DNA of 64,000 nucleotides from Pleurocapsa sp. PCC 7327 (GCF_000317025.1 NC_019689.1:1465501-1529500), one strand, 5' to 3'. Shown: positions 36,971-46,090, counted from the first letter of the stretch. Made by a program: numbers and translations. Notes: generated by a model not told the origin, from the letters alone.

Positions 36971-37855
36971 TTAAAACGGTGGAGCGGCACCTAACAGCCC
37001 TAGCACTCCCAACAGCATACCAATGCGCTCCCAGAAGACAAATCTTTCGTAAGTTCGCTCGCTAGGTTGCTGTTGATAGGGAAACAATGTGGTTCCAAAG
37101 ATCAGCAGCATAACTGAGGAGAATGCTGCAAATAATAGAGGATGCGCCATCGGTAGACCGATGAGAGCGACCGGAATTGATGCACTCAACACGCCAATCA
37201 AACCCCAAGCGATTGAGAAAGCCGTTTGCTCTCCCCACCGATTGGCAACTGTAATAATCCCATAATCGCGATCGCCTTTTGCATCGTGTACGTCCCAAAT
37301 AAGTTCCCTAGCCAAGGCATAGCAGAAGAGAAACCCTAATGGGTAAGACATCGCGAACGGCTTTCCAGCTACCAAACTGCCCAGCAAAATTAGAAAGGCA
37401 ATGATGGTTGCAACGAGTACATTGCCAAGAATACCGCTGTAGGTCAGCAAATGAGAGTAATTCCAAAGTAAAATGATACTGACAGCGACCAGGATAAAGG
37501 AATAAAGCCCCAAAGGAATAGCAGCTATCAGAGCGCAAGTAAATAGAACAACAGCAGCCCACCATGCTTGCTCGATTGAAAGGCGACCGGATGGAAGCGG
37601 TCTGTTAGGATGATTGATTCGATCTTTATTTAGATCCCAATAGTCGTTAATCGCGCAGGCGGCAGCAGTCATACAGAATAAAACACCTGCCGTTAGTAGG
37701 TATAGCTGGAGTGGAAGCGCTGAATTTAGGGCATAAGTCGTGGCACAGCCTGCTAGGGCAGCAACGACACTGACTGGGAGCCGGAAAAGTTCGGCAAACG
37801 CACAAAATTGACTTGTCCCGCTAATAGAATCGGAAGACGAAGGAGTATTCAGCAT
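36971..37855 (-). CDS. UbiA-family prenyltransferase
   Basis: A 294-residue integral membrane protein with about eight or nine helices. The two Asp-rich motifs that bind prenyl diphosphate through Mg are present: 'CAINDYWDLNKDRINHPNRP' (about residues 67-86) and ELIWDVHDAKGDRDYGI (about 184-200). The first motif, NDxxDxxxD followed by INHPNRPLPSG, resembles geranylgeranylglycerol-phosphate-type and homogentisate-type enzymes. The acceptor is not determinable. A transcript-end hairpin follows at 36884-36925. Confidence 0.88.
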   Translation of the reverse strand: MLNTPSSSDSISGTSQFCAFAELFRLPVSVVAALAGCATTYALNSALPLQLYLLTAGVLFCMTAAACAINDYWDLNKDRINHPNRPLPSGRLSIEQAWWAAVVLFTCALIAAIPLGLYSFILVAVSIILLWNYSHLLTYSGILGNVLVATIIAFLILLGSLVAGKPFAMSYPLGFLFCYALARELIWDVHDAKGDRDYGIITVANRWGEQTAFSIAWGLIGVLSASIPVALIGLPMAHPLLFAAFSSVMLLIFGTTLFPYQQQPSERTYERFVFWERIGMLLGVLGLLGAAPPF

Positions 37856-38146
37856 AATTTACCTTCTCAAATAACTATGAGGCAGAAGCCTTAGAGCGGG
37901 ATTTTGAGGGAAATTTCACGCTTGCAGTTCTAGTCGCTACGGTTACGGTTGATGCTAAGTAGGCACAATATTATTATGAGTGAAGCTATCTAAAATCTCG
38001 CTCGCTGGACGAGTGGTGAGTGCATCGACCACGAATGAGAATTTAACGACTGAATCGAACGATAGCCGCTAGCCTTTTAAAAAGGCTATCTCGCGTTTCG
38101 CGTAGAAGCAACTCAACCTATATTCATTGTAGCGATCCTAGATAAA

Positions 38147-39358
38147 CTATTGATTAGATTCTATATTTCTGATTCCCATTTCTCGCAATCCTTGGCGGAG
38201 TCTTGCTGCTTCTTGAGGATTTTGAGATTCGTGAAGGGAAATTGCTTTTTTAAAAGCTTCCATACTTTCCGAGAAATTACCAACTTTTAGAAGAGCGATC
38301 CCTAAATTTTGATAGGCAAAGGCATAATTTGGATTGAGTTTAATCGCGCTTTGATATGCTGCGATCGCTTCTGGAAACTGCCCCATTGCTTTGAGAGTCG
38401 TGCCGAGATTATAATAACCCAATGCAAAGTTAGGATCGATTTTAACAACAATTTCGTAGGCTTTTTGGGCGTTTTGTAAATCTCCGACTTCTTTCAATAA
38501 ACTGCCAAAATTATTGTAAGCACCTATTTTTAGTATTGGTAAAATCGGCTGCTCTATTGCTTTTTGATAATGCTTGGCTGCTTGCTTTAGTTGTTTTTTT
38601 TGGCGGGCGTAAGCATTGCCGAGATGATAATGTAATTCAAATAAAATATGTGCGTCTGCTTGGTTTGATTTTAATCCTTGTTTGAGTAATTTAATGCCTT
38701 CTTTTTCTTTTCCAATTTGTAAATAAAGTCCGCCTAATTTATTACAAATATAGGGATCGTTGGGATAGACGGCAAAAAATTCTTCCATTAACTTTCTAGC
38801 TCGATTATATTTATCCAAAGACGCGATCGCCTCTGGCGTATAACCATAATGAACGATCGCAACTGAGGTTAAATCGATAACTTTCCAGTGAGGTTCTTTT
38901 TTGAGTAATTGAGCAACGCTATCGTCAACGATTGAATGATAGGGACGAGTAAATTTAACTTCTGGATGATTGCGAAATAGGCGCGAAACCAAAGAATAAG
39001 GAGATTGAGCGGCACCGACTTCTTGACGAATTAAATTAATAACGATAGCATCTCGATCTTCCATCGCTTGTCGCATTTGAGGCACGATTTTAGAAGAGAG
39101 TACTTCATCTGCATCTAATACTAAAACCCATTCTCCCCGAACATGTTTTAGGGCTTCATTTCGCGCTGCAGAGAAGTTATTTTGCCAGTTATAATGCAAA
39201 ACTTTTGCACCAAATTCTTTGGCAATTTCTACCGTTTTATCAGTAGACCCCGTATCCATGACTATTATCTCATCAACGACATTTTTGATGCTTTCTAAGC
39301 ATTTCGGCAAAGAAGCTTCTTCGTTGTTGACAATGGCGCAGAAGCTAAGTTTAGTCAT
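38147..39358 (-). CDS. GT2 glycosyltransferase fused to TPR repeats
   Basis: A 403-residue two-domain protein. Residues 1-185 are a GT-A domain of the SunS/WaaE-like type: FCAIVNNEEASLPKCLESI, IIVMDTGSTDKTVEIA, and VLVLDADEVLS as the metal-binding motif. About residues 190-395 are TPR units such as ALGYYNLGTTLKAMGQFPEA and AFAYQNLGIALLKVGNFSE. This fusion is common in cyanobacteria and Gram-positives. The TPR part probably recruits a protein or lipid acceptor. It is separated from the beta-hydroxylase gene by about 100 bp on the same strand. Confidence 0.9.
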   Translation of the reverse strand: MTKLSFCAIVNNEEASLPKCLESIKNVVDEIIVMDTGSTDKTVEIAKEFGAKVLHYNWQNNFSAARNEALKHVRGEWVLVLDADEVLSSKIVPQMRQAMEDRDAIVINLIRQEVGAAQSPYSLVSRLFRNHPEVKFTRPYHSIVDDSVAQLLKKEPHWKVIDLTSVAIVHYGYTPEAIASLDKYNRARKLMEEFFAVYPNDPYICNKLGGLYLQIGKEKEGIKLLKQGLKSNQADAHILFELHYHLGNAYARQKKQLKQAAKHYQKAIEQPILPILKIGAYNNFGSLLKEVGDLQNAQKAYEIVVKIDPNFALGYYNLGTTLKAMGQFPEAIAAYQSAIKLNPNYAFAYQNLGIALLKVGNFSESMEAFKKAISLHESQNPQEAARLRQGLREMGIRNIESNQ

Positions 39359-39462
39359 GGTTATTGCTCGGTTTTTCTTGGGGATTACTCATTCACTATC
39401 TTGTTAAATTTTGCGAGCGGGATAATCTATTAGATAGATCTCCCGATCGCATCGCCAGTTAA

Positions 39463-40287
39463 CTATAGATCTTTAACTACGTTAGCTGCAAATAACTCTT
39501 CTAAGCGGCTATCCCATTTCTTTTGATTTTTGGTTGCATCTTGGATATAGGGCGATATAGCAATCAATTTCAAGAAAAGATCGTTAAAAAACGATAAAGG
39601 AAAGCGCATCGGTCTGACAATATCTATGAATAAAACGACGCGAACGTCATCGGTTTCGTTCCAAGCTTCATGTTGAAAAGAATCATCGAATAACATACAT
39701 TCTCCCTCTTCCCAGTGGCGAATTTCGTCGCCAACACGAAGGCGGCATTTTTCTTTAGGTTCGGGAATTTTTAGACCGAGGAGACAGCGAATCAAACCTT
39801 TATAAGGACCTCGATGTTCCGGGATATGTTTTCCCGGTAATAAAATAGAAAAGAAGGCAGTTTTCATGCCAGGAATTTGTTCGAGAATACGGGTAGTTTC
39901 CGGACAGCGAGCGCAATTTTTTTCAGCTTTAAAACCGTATCCATAAAGGAAATAAGTTTTCCAGAGATTATCTTTACTCGTTCTGTAGGCTTGGTCTGGA
40001 GAAATATCTTGGAAATTTGGTAATTGCTCGCTATACTTTAAGATTTCATCGAGTTCTTGGCGAATAATTTTCCAGTTAGCTTCCAATAGCGGCACCCAAT
40101 CAAAGTGTTCTCTCTTAAAGAAAGGCGTATCGCCAATTAGAGAGTAGCGAGGAATAAGCTTTTCAAGCTGCCAAAGTATCTTTACGCCAATCCCATAGAT
40201 GACAAGATTACGCCATGTCATCTTAAGGTTTTCTAAAGAGAATTTCTTGCTCGATTGAATTTGATTTGAGTTTAAATCACTCCTCAT
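39463..40287 (-). CDS. Aspartyl/asparaginyl beta-hydroxylase-family protein (LpxO-like)
   Basis: The start is set at the ATG at 40287 (MRSDLNSNQIQ; 274 residues); a GTG 18 bp upstream is the alternative. The Fe(II)/2-oxoglutarate fold is recognisable: FSILLPGKHIPEHRGPYKG carries the iron-binding HxEHR-type pattern, CLLGLKIPEPKEKCRLRVG is the 2-oxoglutarate strand, and MLFDDSFQHEAWNETDDVRV gives the second His with the partner Arg. Hydrophobic segments near residues 25-45 and 225-250 suggest membrane association, as in lipid A hydroxylase LpxO. A lipid or peptidyl substrate is possible. Confidence 0.88.
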   Translation of the reverse strand: MRSDLNSNQIQSSKKFSLENLKMTWRNLVIYGIGVKILWQLEKLIPRYSLIGDTPFFKREHFDWVPLLEANWKIIRQELDEILKYSEQLPNFQDISPDQAYRTSKDNLWKTYFLYGYGFKAEKNCARCPETTRILEQIPGMKTAFFSILLPGKHIPEHRGPYKGLIRCLLGLKIPEPKEKCRLRVGDEIRHWEEGECMLFDDSFQHEAWNETDDVRVVLFIDIVRPMRFPLSFFNDLFLKLIAISPYIQDATKNQKKWDSRLEELFAANVVKDL

Positions 40288-40595
40288 GTCCGTGAAAATC
40301 CCCACTAAATCTCAGTAATTGTACGGTATTTGAGTCAATCAAAATCTATCTTATCTAATAAATAATAAAATGTGCGATCGACAAACTGACCACATCTAGC
40401 GTTTAGGAGACGATCGAGATGTTAAGATAATAGCCTAATCCCAAGTGCTTCTGTCTCTGAGAAACCTGTTTAAGGAATAATGCGTCTATCAAGAAAATAG
40501 AGAGAAAAATCCTTAAAGTGGGAATACTAAACATAGCGGAGATACCTCGTTCTGCTCTCACAACCTGCTGTGTTACCTATTTAAATGAATTTTAA

Positions 40596-41585
40596 ATGAA
40601 AAACAAACTTACTCTTATTGTTGTTACTTTTCTGGTCATTGGAATTAGCGTAATTTTTATTTCTAAAACGATGCACCTCGAGCAAGGTGCTTATTTTAAT
40701 GCGATCGCGAAGTTTCAATTGACTTACTGCTTAGCTGCCTTTGCTGCCGCACTTTTCCAAACGATTTTTCAGATTAATCGTCTGTGGGTTCTGTTCCCAA
40801 AAGAAGCTAGATTGAAGTGGACGCATACTGCCCGCGCGTTTACCTACGGACAGTTTCTCAATACCTTCGGACCAAATGGTGCGGGAGACGTTTTGAAAGT
40901 CGTTCTGACCAGAAAACATGAAGATAAAAAAGGTCGCCAAGTCGAAGCCTCGGAATCGAGCGCGATCGTGTTTGTGGTAGACAAACTGGCAGATGTAGGT
41001 TCGATTATTTTACTGGCTCTTATAGCCTTGTCGCAAGCCCCGATCGCGCTTCCCGAAATTAAGTGGAACGAACATGTTAGATTAGTTTTATTGGGCGCGA
41101 TAATTTTATCGATCGTTTTCTATACCCTCTTTTTTGGATTTCGCAAGCGATCGGGCGCGATCGCGCAATGGATTGAGGGGTTCAAAGTAGGACTGCAAGC
41201 CTTGCGAGAACCCAAGCGGTTTTCTAGTGCGCTTCTGATGGGCGCTGGCAATTCTCTAAGCAAAGTCATTGCCTTGCATATTCTGTGCGTTGCTCTGGGA
41301 TTTTCTTTGTCCTATCCCGAACTGGTATTTTCCATCCTTATCCTAAATTTGGGAATTTCAGTACCCATCTCGCCGGGAAATTTGGGGGTATACGAAGCCT
41401 CGCTTGCCTTTGCCCTAAGCAAATTTGGAGCGCCAATGGCTGAGAGTTTAGCAATCGCCACCGTTCACCACGCTTGCCAAATGATAGAAATTGCGGTTTT
41501 GGCATTATTATTCTGGCTGCACGAAAGATGGCAAGATTGGCAAAGAGAATCTAAAGTCCAACCAGTGACCCAGATAAGTAAATAA
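40596..41585 (+). CDS. UPF0104/lysylphosphatidylglycerol-synthase-TM-like membrane protein
   Basis: A 329-residue protein with about eight membrane helices. GQFLNTFGPNGAGDVLKVVL near residues 87-106 and 'LNLGISVPISPGNLGVYEAS' near 250-270 are the conserved loops of the AglD2/LPG-synthase membrane domain (flippase-like). Members without the soluble domain are thought to move lipid-linked substrates or lipids. The DNA contains many HIP1 sites, as expected of a resident gene. It ends 91 bp before the IS element at 41677. Confidence 0.85.
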   Translation: MKNKLTLIVVTFLVIGISVIFISKTMHLEQGAYFNAIAKFQLTYCLAAFAAALFQTIFQINRLWVLFPKEARLKWTHTARAFTYGQFLNTFGPNGAGDVLKVVLTRKHEDKKGRQVEASESSAIVFVVDKLADVGSIILLALIALSQAPIALPEIKWNEHVRLVLLGAIILSIVFYTLFFGFRKRSGAIAQWIEGFKVGLQALREPKRFSSALLMGAGNSLSKVIALHILCVALGFSLSYPELVFSILILNLGISVPISPGNLGVYEASLAFALSKFGAPMAESLAIATVHHACQMIEIAVLALLFWLHERWQDWQRESKVQPVTQISK

Positions 41586-41676
41586 GCATCTTTGAAAGGC
41601 GCGATCGCGTAGCGAGAGTCTCGGTTAATTTGGCAGAAAATGACATAATTTGCCATACTAGAGGAAATAAGTTGAG

Positions 41677-42848
41677 GGGAGCATCCAGTTTTGGAAGATT
41701 TACCATTTATGGGAAAATGTAAAGGGAAATAATCCTGTGCGATCGCTGACAATGAACCAAGAGAAACAAGAACGGATCAAAGCCTGCTTACAAGAATTGT
41801 CAACACTGCTGTATGAAGAAGCAGACAAAAGTAAGCTGACAGACCTTGAAGGCATAGAAAAAACAGTTCGCAGTCAAGTATTAGAACTAGTCAGCCCAGA
41901 AATAGCCCTTTTTTATCGAACAAAAAACTGGAACAAAAGTAGGTAAAACTAGGAAAATAAAAAGCCTAGTAGGGGAACTGAAATTAAAAGCCAAACAGCT
42001 TATTAGACTAGGTTTAAAGCCAAGAACTCGCCTAAGTCCATTACTTCAAAAGTGCTGTTTGAGGTTATCAGCTAACGAATCATACCAAAAAGCAGAAATC
42101 GAGATTGAGGCATTGACAGGAGTAAAAGTTGGTCATTCAACACAACAACAACTAGTGCTGTCACAAGATTTTCAACTACCACTTGCTAAACAATCAGTTT
42201 CAGAAGTCAGCGTAGATGGAGGAAAAGTCCGACTCAGGGGTAAACCGAAAGCAGGCTGCCACTGGCGAGACTATAAAACCGTTCGTCTGCAAGGGATTTA
42301 CTATGGTGCATTTTTTGATGACAACCAATCATTAATTGATTATGTCAATAGCCAACAGTTGTTAGACCCTCTTGTTTGCTTGGGAGATGGACATGATGGT
42401 GTCTGGAATCTGGTGAGAGAATTTGGACAAGACCAGTTTTCTCGCTGTGAAATTTTGGATTGGTATCACCTGAAGGAAAATCTTTATAAAGTTGGTGGTT
42501 CTTTAAAGCGACTCAAAGCTGCGGAAACTCTGTTGTGGCAAGGTCAGGTAGAAGCGGCCAAGACCCTATTTAATCATTGCCGAGGTAAACAAGCTAAAAA
42601 TTTCATCGCTTATCTGGAAAAACATCTCCCTCGCATTGTCAATTACAGCTATTATCAGGCTGAACAATTATGTTCTATCGGTTCAGGGGCAGTTGAATCT
42701 GCAATTAAACAAATTGGTTTAAGGATCAAAATTTCTGGCGCACAGTGGAATGTTGAAAGTGTCAATCACATCCTCTCTGTTCGTTGTGCTTATCTTAATG
42801 GTTTACTTGCTGTCTGATTGGGTGTTTCTTCCAAAAGTGGATGCTCCC
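41677..42848. mobile_element. ISKra4-type insertion sequence with 8-bp target duplication
   Basis: A 1,172-bp element bounded by 22-bp terminal inverted repeats (41677-41698 and 42827-42848; both read inward from GGGAGCATCC, with one mismatch in 22). It is flanked by identical copies of AAGTTGAG at 41669-41676 and 42849-42856, a clean target-site duplication. The transposase lies inside in two frames. Exact ends and target copies imply a fairly recent insertion. The right end is 29 bp before the parD start codon. Confidence 0.93.
41752..42817 (+). CDS. ISKra4-family transposase in two overlapping frames
   Basis: The 5' frame starts at the ATG at 41752 (MNQEKQERIKACLQEL; an upstream GTG at 41737 is possible) and stops at 41946. 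The remainder, from about 41920, is open in the +1 frame through KTGTKVGKTRKIKSL to 42817 and holds the DDE-like core: VSVDGGKVRLRG, LVCLGDGHDGVWNL, ILDWYHLKENLYKV and GSGAVESAIKQIGLRIK, then AQWNVESVNHIL. The join lies at T6 (41909-41914) or A6 (41922-41927), where ribosomal or polymerase slippage could fuse the frames. A simple inactivating indel is the alternative. Confidence 0.85.
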
Positions 42849-42877
42849 AAGTTGAGGAAGTAACGCTTGTAAAAAGC

Positions 42878-43135
42878 ATGAACATTTCCCTACCTGATTC
42901 CATGTAAGCTTATGTTGAACAACAGGTAGCCAATGGCGGTTACAGCAGCGTCAGCGAGTATTTTCGGGAATTGGTGCGTCTCGACCAAAAGCGTAAAGTG
43001 AATGAACCTCTCGAAGCGATGCTTTTGGAAGGTTTGAACTCTGGCGTAGCAACTCAGATGAGCGATCGAGATTGGGAAGACATCCGTCAAGCAGTAAGGG
43101 AGAAAGTTGCTAAGCGAACCAAGAGTAATGGCTAA
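42878..43135 (+). pseudogene. parD: ParD-type antitoxin with premature stop
   Basis: An 85-codon frame reading NISLPDSM-stop-AYVEQQVANGGYSSVSEYFRE, the ribbon-helix-helix pattern of ParD antitoxins (SLPDSM-x-AYVE...GGYSSxSEY). Codon 10 is TAA where homologues usually have a sense codon; one C-to-T change from CAA would explain it. The frame otherwise stays open to 43133-43135. The toxin ATG overlaps its end by 8 bp, a typical parDE arrangement. The IS element 29 bp upstream separates it from its original promoter. It is very likely dead unless the downstream ATG codons give a truncated product. Confidence 0.85.
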
Positions 43136-43175
43136 GGCAACTAAACGACCGCAAGTCATTCGCGATCTGATTGAA
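43128..43175 (+). pseudogene. parE: ParE-type toxin, 5' part (codons 1-16)
   Basis: The codons read MAKATKRPQVIRDLIE and stop matching at 43175, where the restriction-modification cassette begins. Joining this fragment to 45803 restores DLIELATYIGEDNLDACDRF in frame with no base gained or lost. RelE/ParE toxins typically begin with a helix like this. The host gene is broken here by the 2,627-bp insert. Confidence 0.88.
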
Positions 43176-43258
43176 CGGCGAAGTTGTGCGGCGGCAGATC
43201 ACCTTAAACTCTCACCGACAACCTCTGTTCCGTCCGCACCAACGCATTGTTAGGTGGC
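43176..43258 (-). repeat. attC-like recombination site
   Basis: Read on the minus strand, the site starts with GCCACCTAAC (R'' core ACCTAAC, matching RYYYAAC) and then an unpaired spacer. An L'' box TTGGTGCGGACGG follows, then a loop of about 33 nt, and the complementary L' box, to end at the C.G pair at the junction. The R' partner GTTAGGT is at the other cassette end (45794-45802), as expected after integration. Aligned arms differ only by two extra bases (G and A) on one side, equivalent to extrahelical bases. This is the standard attC architecture. Confidence 0.85.
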
Positions 43259-43266
43259 TGTTACTT

Positions 43267-44235
43267 CTACAAACTGCACAGCCAACGAGAAATAGATGCA
43301 ACTTGGTTCTCCTCATTTAGGTTTGCAGCATTACTGAGCATCCCACTTTGTAGTTGCTCCCAAATTTCGCCAGCCATCCTTCTCTCGATCGCTGCCCCTA
43401 CAAAAAAGGTAAGTGGTGAATGACCAGCATCTGCAAAGGCTTGTCGTATACGGTTCAGCGCCGCTTGTGCCGTTTTCCAATGCTCGTCAGCACCGGCTGG
43501 ATCAATTCCGCCCTTCAACTCTCCCAAGGCAATTGTGTAAGGCTCAACTTCAACAGGTTCTATCTTGCTGGATTTATTCGCGGGCAGTGCTTCTGGCGCA
43601 AGATTGAACAAACAGAGATCTACATTACTTTTAACCAACGGAATATTTAGGTTATAGATAAGTGTACGCCTGCCAAGATCACTCTCCCAACTGAGTCCGC
43701 GTAAAGATAACTCAATTTCTGCATCGTCATTTGTCATCGCTATCCACTTTTTTGTCTTTGAATGCTGCCAATGGTAACTTTGACCTGCAATGGTCAGGGT
43801 TGAAAGAATAGCACGAGTCAGTTTCCTTTGGGCGAGCGCTCCACCGACATTACGCATTGAACCACCGAGCGTATCGCCACGAGTCAATAGAAATCTAAAG
43901 ACTAATTCCTCTACAAAATTTGCACCTGCTGGTTCAAGAAAGTTCTTAATTAGACCGTTAATCGCATCAATTTTATCCTCTGCGGTCAAATGAGCAAGAG
44001 ATTTGTCCGATAATCCTGCCGCAGTCAACAGTCCCATCTCGATACCCTGAACGTTTAGCAAATCAGCAGGATTTCTAACTTGATTTGCTGCTGCTTGAAG
44101 TGCCCTTGCCTCTGCAACATAAGGGGTAGCCCGTCGATTCTTCTCAAGTGCAAGTGCCACAAAGCCCGCACGAGTCGCTTCATAGGTTGTTACAAGATCA
44201 TCACTAGACTGAAGATGGTTAAGATAAGCAGTCAT
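43267..44235 (-). CDS. AvaI/BsoBI-family type II restriction endonuclease
   Basis: A 322-residue protein, close in length to the AvaI and BsoBI enzymes. [21 protein letters not shown] near residue 240 supplies the ExK catalytic pair (GELKGG) and the 'GADEHWKTA' helix characteristic of this family; a further acidic residue upstream (SNVDLCLFN) completes the site. AvaI-type enzymes cut CYCGRG. It starts 9 bp after the methyltransferase stop on the same strand, so the pair is an operon. The attC-like site begins 8 bp beyond its stop. Exact specificity needs testing. Confidence 0.85.
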   Translation of the reverse strand: MTAYLNHLQSSDDLVTTYEATRAGFVALALEKNRRATPYVAEARALQAAANQVRNPADLLNVQGIEMGLLTAAGLSDKSLAHLTAEDKIDAINGLIKNFLEPAGANFVEELVFRFLLTRGDTLGGSMRNVGGALAQRKLTRAILSTLTIAGQSYHWQHSKTKKWIAMTNDDAEIELSLRGLSWESDLGRRTLIYNLNIPLVKSNVDLCLFNLAPEALPANKSSKIEPVEVEPYTIALGELKGGIDPAGADEHWKTAQAALNRIRQAFADAGHSPLTFFVGAAIERRMAGEIWEQLQSGMLSNAANLNEENQVASISRWLCSL

Positions 44236-44244
44236 AGGATCAGG

Positions 44245-45678
44245 TTACTGTTTTCTCCATACATAAACACATTTTCTCAAGGGATCACGCCCATGATTTC
44301 CCATTTGCTGACTACTGTTACCCTTATCACCAGGCAAAACGAGAATATTTTCAACGATAAAACCTAGTTTCTCTGCAAAGTCAGAGAGGATCATATCCAC
44401 TGAAATACTTACGCCGGAGTAACGCACATTGTCATTGACCATAAATAACAGTGCCCCAGGTTTGAGTACGCGAGAACATTCTTGTATGACACAAGCCATT
44501 TCATAAAAGTAACCTCTCACCATCCTGGGTATTCCGTTATTATTTAATACACCCTGGAGTTTCTGATTATCTAAATAGTCTAGGATGGCTTGCAATAAAG
44601 GTTGTGAATTCGCAGTCTCTAAAGCCAAGTTCCAATTTGGATTGATAGCCAATAGATCTTTCGAGCGATTTTCAACTGTGCAACTTAACATCTCCTGTCG
44701 GAGATCGATTAGTCCCTTTTCAGAAACATCTAACAATGCAAGCTCTAAGGCATAAGTACGAGTGTAGTCATATCGATTGCAATAGGGTGGAGACGTGATA
44801 ACAGCGTCATAAATTGCATCAGGTAAAGTCGGCAGCAATTTTAGGCAAGATCCTTTAAGAAGTTTGATTTCACCTTGTGGTCTCCTAACTGAAAAAAGTT
44901 CTACCTGATGTGTAGGGGGTTCCAGATCATCAATAATTTCTTGGATTTTATTGGTAATAGCATAATCAAAATTTAGGATTTCACCTTTATTGAAAGGCTT
45001 TTTCCCCTGTCCACGACCGGAGCGATAATCCCAACGAAGATATTGTCCATCTTTGCGAGTGTAGCTTATAGACTCTAAAACACATAGTAGAGCAAAGAGC
45101 AAAACCTCTCGAACTCTTTCGCTCTCCTGATAACAAGCTCCGAGGTACTGCTCAATTGCTCTTTTATTTTCTGTAGAATAAGCTCCTTTTGTAATCCTAA
45201 ATTCTGGTAAACAGAACTCTTTATCAGCCTGTTTCCATATTTGCGAACTCAACCAAGTTTTAAGACGTACAAGATCATCGAATGTAAATCCTGTATCAAG
45301 GGCTTTCTTCGTCTCAATAATTTGTTGACCAATTGGTAACAATTCAATGCCATCAGCATTAAGTCCCAAATCACTAGCGGCAAACAAAGCCGTTCCGCTA
45401 CCTGCGAAGGGATCTAGAATCTTGCCCTGATTAAACCCGTATCTTTGAAATAAAAACTCAACAAGAGAAGCGGAGAAGGCTTCTTTGTACTTGTACCATC
45501 GATATATAGGTCTTGTTTTGTTAGCTTGAAAACTTACTAAAAGCCTAGTAAGTGCAGGCTGAACTAAAAACTTAGATTGGAAATGGTGCTGCAATTGCTG
45601 GTCAAGGTTGTCAATTTCCCTAAGAGCAATATTTTGCACTTCAGGAGCAATATCGGAGATGCTTGACAGACTTGCCAC
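44245..45678 (-). CDS. DNA (cytosine-N4) methyltransferase of the R-M pair
   Basis: A 477-residue protein starting with GTG. Motif I is [15 protein letters not shown] near residues 87-101 and motif IV is [15 protein letters not shown] near residues 288-302; the TSPPY form is typical of N4-cytosine enzymes. The order I, long insert, IV is of the alpha-like kind, with residues 110-270 as the probable target-recognition region. The C-terminal segment has [18 protein letters not shown]. It should protect host DNA from the adjacent AvaI-like nuclease. Its promoter must lie in the 124 bp between it and the cassette edge. Confidence 0.88.
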   Translation of the reverse strand: MASLSSISDIAPEVQNIALREIDNLDQQLQHHFQSKFLVQPALTRLLVSFQANKTRPIYRWYKYKEAFSASLVEFLFQRYGFNQGKILDPFAGSGTALFAASDLGLNADGIELLPIGQQIIETKKALDTGFTFDDLVRLKTWLSSQIWKQADKEFCLPEFRITKGAYSTENKRAIEQYLGACYQESERVREVLLFALLCVLESISYTRKDGQYLRWDYRSGRGQGKKPFNKGEILNFDYAITNKIQEIIDDLEPPTHQVELFSVRRPQGEIKLLKGSCLKLLPTLPDAIYDAVITSPPYCNRYDYTRTYALELALLDVSEKGLIDLRQEMLSCTVENRSKDLLAINPNWNLALETANSQPLLQAILDYLDNQKLQGVLNNNGIPRMVRGYFYEMACVIQECSRVLKPGALLFMVNDNVRYSGVSISVDMILSDFAEKLGFIVENILVLPGDKGNSSQQMGNHGRDPLRKCVYVWRKQ

Positions 45679-45802
45679 AAGTATTAGTCCCCATGAAACA
45701 CAGATCTGCCCATTATACCAGTGCCTCTAGGAGTCTGCCGAATCGAGGTTACATCGAATGACCTCTCAAGATTGCTCTAACAGATATGTGAAAGCCACCT
45801 AA

Positions 45803-46090
45803 CTAGCTACCTACATTGGAGAAGATAATCTAGATGCTTGCGATCGCTTTTTAATAGCTGCCGAAGAAACCTTCAAGCAACTAGCATAAATGCCTGGAAT
45901 AGGGAAACCTTGTCAATTTTCTAATTCTATTCTCGCGGGTATCCGGCAACAGGCTGTAAAAGACTATAGAAAATATCTTGTTTTTTATCGATCTACTGAC
46001 TCAGGAGTGGAAGTTTTCAGGGTTATTTATGGCGCACGTGACATCGAAGCAATCTTAGAAGAAGATTTGAGAAGCGATCGCCTCGATTGA
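45803..46090 (+). pseudogene. parE: ParE-type toxin, 3' part (codons 17-111)
   Basis: Continues the toxin frame: LATYIGEDNLDACDRFLIAAEE, then GCA-TAA-ATG at 45884-45892, then MPGIGKPCQF and FRVIYGARDIEAILEEDLRS, the RelE/ParE core that ends in a conserved 'YGARDIEAI' strand. The in-frame TAA (45887-45889) sits where homologues commonly have Gln or Glu in QLAxMPGIG. One change from CAA or GAA would explain it. So the toxin carries a nonsense mutation as well as the cassette insertion. Confidence 0.88.

Larger units (their letters stand above)
43176..45802 (-). mobile_element. Integron-type gene cassette carrying a restriction-modification pair
   Basis: A 2,627-bp insert inside parE. In minus-strand order it runs: cassette start TTAGGTGGC, about 120 bp of leader, methyltransferase, endonuclease, attC. 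That is the order and polarity of a classical gene cassette. On the minus strand the junction is G^TTCAAT, a poor match to GTTRRRY, so integration was at a secondary site rather than attI. No integrase gene is in the window, so it was supplied in trans or from elsewhere in the genome. Excision would regenerate an uninterrupted parE frame. Confidence 0.85.

Noticed and set aside
41582-41676. Original parD promoter left of the IS element
   Set aside because: TTGCCA and TACTAG-like boxes occur near 41650-41662 but the spacing is poor, so it was not listed as a feature.
42890-43159. 89-codon minus-strand open frame
   Set aside because: Antisense of the parD pseudogene; the plus-strand frame has the ParD signature.
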